Below are positions 61,320 to 64,000 of a stretch of 64,000 bases of DNA, piece by piece. The stretch spans positions 27,333 to 91,332 of the forward strand of contig NZ_BFAX01000003.1 of NCBI RefSeq assembly GCF_004310395.1. Reading direction: 5' to 3'. The translations under genes were made by a program, and so were the position numbers. Within the stretch, counting starts at the first letter, position 1. The number at the start of each line of letters is the position of its first letter. Below the pieces are notes generated by a model. It saw only the letters and a list, made by a program, of their open reading frames with translations. It was not told where the DNA came from and did not search any database. The stretch is from Methanofervidicoccus abyssi. GTDB lineage: Archaea > AGJL01 > Methanococci > Methanococcales > Methanococcaceae.

Positions 61320-62621
61320 TTGAGATACATTGCAATAATTAGAATTACCTTAATAGCTCTTTTAATATCTCTAATCCCTCTAAGTTACTCCCTACCTATA
61401 CTGGATACTCCAACCTTGATAATATCGAACAAGAACACTCCAGATATAGATTACGCAAATATGATTATGGATAAATATTACCTTAAGAGAAAGATTCAGA
61501 TCTTAAACGATAGTGCAGCAAATATCTTTGAAAGAAAAATAAGATATATTCTTGCCCATGATAAAAACTTTTCAATAATAGGGAACAACTCCAAATTATA
61601 TGTAGAATACGATATAGAAAATAATACAGTTAAATATAAAAAGATCATCTACTCAGTTAAAATAGCTAAAGATGAAGTAGATCTCTTCGATATTAAATAC
61701 AGGATATTAAATAGAAGTAGTAACAAAGTAATCCTATACACTCTATCGAAAAAGATAACTACCAACTCTTCCTTTGACTACGGTGATTATAAAGTTGTCC
61801 TAAAGTTAGTATCTTTAGATAACAGAATACTGGTTGTAAATATCTACAAAGATAACAGATTGATAGAGAAAGATAAGGAATTATATAAAGATAAGATTTT
61901 CTACTTAAATAGAAGTATAGCTTTACTCTACGAGGGGACAGATAGAGGAAAGTATGTTATAACAGTATACAATATTATTATCTTAGAAGATGGTAAAGAT
62001 TTTGTACTCAATAGGAATTTTAGAGTATCTCTATCGAAGGATAAGATAAGTTTGATATACAAAGATCTTAGGAATATTGGAAATTCTTTTCATATATTCA
62101 ACTACCATATTGAGGTTATAAATAACTCACCTTTCAAATACTTTAGAGTAACTTACATCAACAACTATACAATAGAGTTAGAAGACAATGATACTGTAGA
62201 TCTTGGAGAAGGGACATTTTTAATAAAAAATGGCACGAGGATATTTATCTTCAAGGATGGGGAAATATTCGATAGGGAGTTGAAGGAGTACTATACTCCA
62301 AGTATTCTCTTGGATAGTGAAAATGTATTAAAGACAGACTGTAATATTATTTTGGTAGGAGGGCCTGAAGTAAACAGATTAACTAAGAATATCTCAAAAT
62401 ACTTAAAGGTGCCTATAACGAACACATATCCGGGGAAAAATACAGGAGTTATACAAACTATAAAGAATCCATACAATCCAAAGTACTCTATAATGGTAGT
62501 TGCAGGTTCAGATAGATGGGGCACTAAGGCCTGTGTATTGGCACTACTAGATAACGTATATAGTGGAGGTAATATCACGTATGTTAAATGGATGAATGGT
62601 ACCTATAGGGTTCTAAATTAA
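61320..62621 (+). CDS. Secreted S-layer-like protein
   Basis: About 433 residues. An N-terminal signal peptide (IAIIRITLIALLISLIPLSYS) precedes an extracytoplasmic, asparagine-rich protein with many N-glycosylation sequons. The C-terminal part (NIILVGGPEVNRLTKNI and later YSIMVVAGSDRWGTKAC) resembles the outer domain of methanococcal S-layer proteins. It is shorter than true S-layer subunits, so it may be a paralogue. I choose TTG 61320, three bases behind GGTGAT, over GTG 61311 inside the site. Confidence 0.72.
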   Translation: MRYIAIIRITLIALLISLIPLSYSLPILDTPTLIISNKNTPDIDYANMIMDKYYLKRKIQILNDSAANIFERKIRYILAHDKNFSIIGNNSKLYVEYDIENNTVKYKKIIYSVKIAKDEVDLFDIKYRILNRSSNKVILYTLSKKITTNSSFDYGDYKVVLKLVSLDNRILVVNIYKDNRLIEKDKELYKDKIFYLNRSIALLYEGTDRGKYVITVYNIIILEDGKDFVLNRNFRVSLSKDKISLIYKDLRNIGNSFHIFNYHIEVINNSPFKYFRVTYINNYTIELEDNDTVDLGEGTFLIKNGTRIFIFKDGEIFDRELKEYYTPSILLDSENVLKTDCNIILVGGPEVNRLTKNISKYLKVPITNTYPGKNTGVIQTIKNPYNPKYSIMVVAGSDRWGTKACVLALLDNVYSGGNITYVKWMNGTYRVLN

Positions 62622-62650
62622 AGATTTTTACCTTTCCTCTTAAAACTCTT

Positions 62651-63298
62651 TTAGAGTAGTTCACGGATCCTCTCGGCAGTTATTAACTGTATCTCCTCAT
62701 AGAAGAATCTTATAGATGCAGTTTTTTCACCTTTAAATCCGTATCTCTTTAACATGTCAAAGGTTCTTTTCTCCCCAGTTAGGGAGGACTGTACTATCTG
62801 AATTACTCCATCCTCATTTAAATATTTCCCAACCTCTGAGATAAATTTATCTAACACCTTCCTTCCATCTACCCCTCCGTCAAAGGCGTAGTTTATACAA
62901 TCTTCTAATCTCTCCTCCTGAGAAGTTGGGAGGTAAGGTGCATTAAAGAGAACAACGTCAAATTTATCTATACTAATCTCTTCCATTATTCTATCTATAC
63001 CCTTAAATAAATCCCCGTGGAAGAAGAAAATCTCCTTACCTACCTCTAAACCGTTTAACTTTGCATTTTCTCTACTTAACTCTACTGCATAAGGATTTAT
63101 ATCTATTCCTACTGCAACATCACATCCTTTTTTTACTGCATTTATAGCCTGTATGCCAGTACCTGTCCCCATATCTAAGACTTTCTTACCTCTAACATCC
63201 ACCAGGTTATCCATGAGGAGGATGCTATCTTCTGCAGGTTCATATACTAAGGGATGGATCTTTAAAACAATATCTCCAGTCTTTATCGTTCTTCCCAT
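62651..63298 (-). CDS. HemK/Mtq2-like glutamine methyltransferase
   Basis: A 215-residue SAM-dependent methyltransferase of the archaeal HemK2/Mtq2 type, which methylates the GGQ glutamine of release factor aRF1 in related systems. Motifs: PAEDSILLMDNL, VLDMGTGTGIQAI (SAM) and FNAPYLPTSQEE, an NAPY variant of the usual NPPY active site. It lies 8 nt after the PUA gene and so is probably co-transcribed with translation genes. Confidence 0.85.
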   Translation of the reverse strand: MGRTIKTGDIVLKIHPLVYEPAEDSILLMDNLVDVRGKKVLDMGTGTGIQAINAVKKGCDVAVGIDINPYAVELSRENAKLNGLEVGKEIFFFHGDLFKGIDRIMEEISIDKFDVVLFNAPYLPTSQEERLEDCINYAFDGGVDGRKVLDKFISEVGKYLNEDGVIQIVQSSLTGEKRTFDMLKRYGFKGEKTASIRFFYEEIQLITAERIRELL

Positions 63299-63306
63299 TT
63301 ATATCC

Positions 63307-63786
63307 CTACTTAAGGTTCCATATGGCATCTCCAACGTAATGAAGGGTTTTTATAGCCCTGCCTCTATTGGAGTTTTTCATTGTAACTCCATCCATCAAT
63401 GCCCTACCAATTATAAGGGGCTTTTTGTGGGTTTCATCTACTGCAAAGACTACATCTCCCTCCTTAATATTCTCATCTGCATCTACTATGCCTGGAGCCA
63501 TAACATCTGCTCCTCTGGCTAAGAACCTCACAGCACCCATATCTACCACAACCTTTCCTCTCTCTATGTTGTACTTCATTATACAGTGAAGTGTGGGATA
63601 CAACCTATCTTCTACCTTGAAAAGAGTAGGTTCTCCATCTATGAGTATTACCTGATAGTTATCTACCACTAAAACTTCACCTTTAACCTTCTTAGGAATC
63701 TCCACACCAAAGGTATCTCTCAACTCTTCCAATACCTTTTTTAACTCCTTCTTTTTTAAATGATGCCTCTTTTTTATCTCCAACAT
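63307..63786 (-). CDS. PUA-domain protein, MCT1/Tma20-like
   Basis: A 159-residue protein with an N-terminal MCT1-like domain (KKRHHLKKKELKKVLEEL) and a C-terminal PUA domain (VVVDMGAVRFLARGADVMAPGIVDAD, DVVFAVDETHKKPLIIGRALMDG). In eukaryotes relatives help translation initiation and ribosome recycling. ATG 63786 and TTG 63783 are both possible starts behind GGTGAG. Confidence 0.88.
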   Translation of the reverse strand: MLEIKKRHHLKKKELKKVLEELRDTFGVEIPKKVKGEVLVVDNYQVILIDGEPTLFKVEDRLYPTLHCIMKYNIERGKVVVDMGAVRFLARGADVMAPGIVDADENIKEGDVVFAVDETHKKPLIIGRALMDGVTMKNSNRGRAIKTLHYVGDAIWNLK

Positions 63787-63793
63787 CTCACCG

Positions 63794-64000
63794 TTAAATC
63801 AGCTCTTTGAGTTTTTTCATTACCTCCCTATTCACTTCCTCGTAAATACTTCTTCCATAGGTATCCATTGCAACTACCAAAGGACCGAAGTTTTCAACCT
63901 CGAGTTCCCATACAGCTTCTGGCATACCTAACTCAGGTAGATATACTCCCTTTACATCCACCACTGCATCTGCAAGTAGTGCTGCACATCCTCCAGGGGC
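63794..64000 (-). CDS. fumB: Fumarate hydratase beta subunit, C-terminal end (partial)
   Basis: The last 68 residues of class I (Fe-S) fumarase, beta subunit: GGCAALLADAVVDVKGVYLPELGMPEAVWELEVENFGPLVVAMD is the recognisable stretch in pieces GGCAALLADAV, ELGMPEAVWELEVENFGPL and MDTYGRS. It works in the incomplete reductive TCA route of methanogens. It continues beyond the window edge and runs directly into the PUA gene. Confidence 0.9.
   Translation of the reverse strand, partial: APGGCAALLADAVVDVKGVYLPELGMPEAVWELEVENFGPLVVAMDTYGRSIYEEVNREVMKKLKELI

Overview
The window is AT-rich DNA from a thermophilic or hyperthermophilic methanogen of the order Methanococcales. Evidence for methanogenesis is a methylene-H4MPT reductase (Mer) together with enzymes for coenzyme F420 (CofH), methanopterin (MptE, beta-RFAP synthase), methanofuran (MfnF) and archaeal riboflavin (RibK, RibB, RibC). 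SepCysS, archaeal TgtA, RNase P Rpp21, SRP19, Hjc and an archaeal-type 5S rRNA agree with this. A chemotaxis operon and a selenoprotein point to a motile, selenium-using member of the Methanothermococcus/Methanotorris kind; the genus is inference. Almost every gene is preceded by a GGTGAT-type ribosome binding site 3-4 nt before its start, and I used this to correct many starts.

Layout. 1-8460: S-adenosylmethionine synthetase (cut by the window edge), Thi4, a RimI-type acetyltransferase, a radical SAM protein, an archaeosortase-like protease, a tRNA m5C methyltransferase, a transaldolase-family enzyme, two membrane proteins and ArgB. 8734-9973 (minus strand): a polyferredoxin and a stable-RNA operon tRNA-Thr, Pro, Tyr, Lys, 5S rRNA, tRNA-Asp. 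10177-13029: a redox/sulfur-relay-like cluster (DUF169, thioredoxin-like, TusA-TusA-DsrE fusion and small unknowns). 13220-25060: MscS, PyrB, SepCysS-AroE, a Nip7-like protein, TgtA, then a proS-crcB-DUF89 operon. 25478-32360: tRNA-Leu, an OB-fold protein, SppA, AMP phosphorylase, phosphomevalonate dehydratase large subunit and CofH. 32608-41296: Mer, RibK, TrpF, a HAD phosphatase, ThiDN-MptE, LysA, Hjc, MfnF and Rpp21. 41401-52711: a coiled-coil protein, DapB, TrmY, cheW-cheB-cheA-cheD, a chemoreceptor, an ACT protein and a DUF2226/Roadblock pair. 52814-64000: TRAM protein, RibB-RibC, DUF373, CorA, SRP19, tRNA-Val, a methanogenesis-marker protein, DUF366, beta-RFAP synthase, a HesB-like selenoprotein, PyrE, an S-layer-like protein, a HemK-like methyltransferase, an MCT1-like PUA protein and the end of fumarase beta.

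The most notable items lie outside ordinary open frames. (1) A HesB-like gene at 60021-60317 (minus) carries an in-frame TGA followed by a well-formed archaeal SECIS element just past its stop. (2) A box C/D sRNA at 52711-52772 begins on the last base of a stop codon. (3) A GC-rich intergenic island at 53066-53180 folds through several perfect inverted repeats into what looks like a multi-branch RNA of no family I recognise. (4) Two genes (archaeosortase-like and the gene before AMP phosphorylase) appear to use ATT start codons placed exactly behind the ribosome binding site. (5) Three stable-RNA transcription units share one promoter sequence. No CRISPR array, insertion sequence or prophage was seen.
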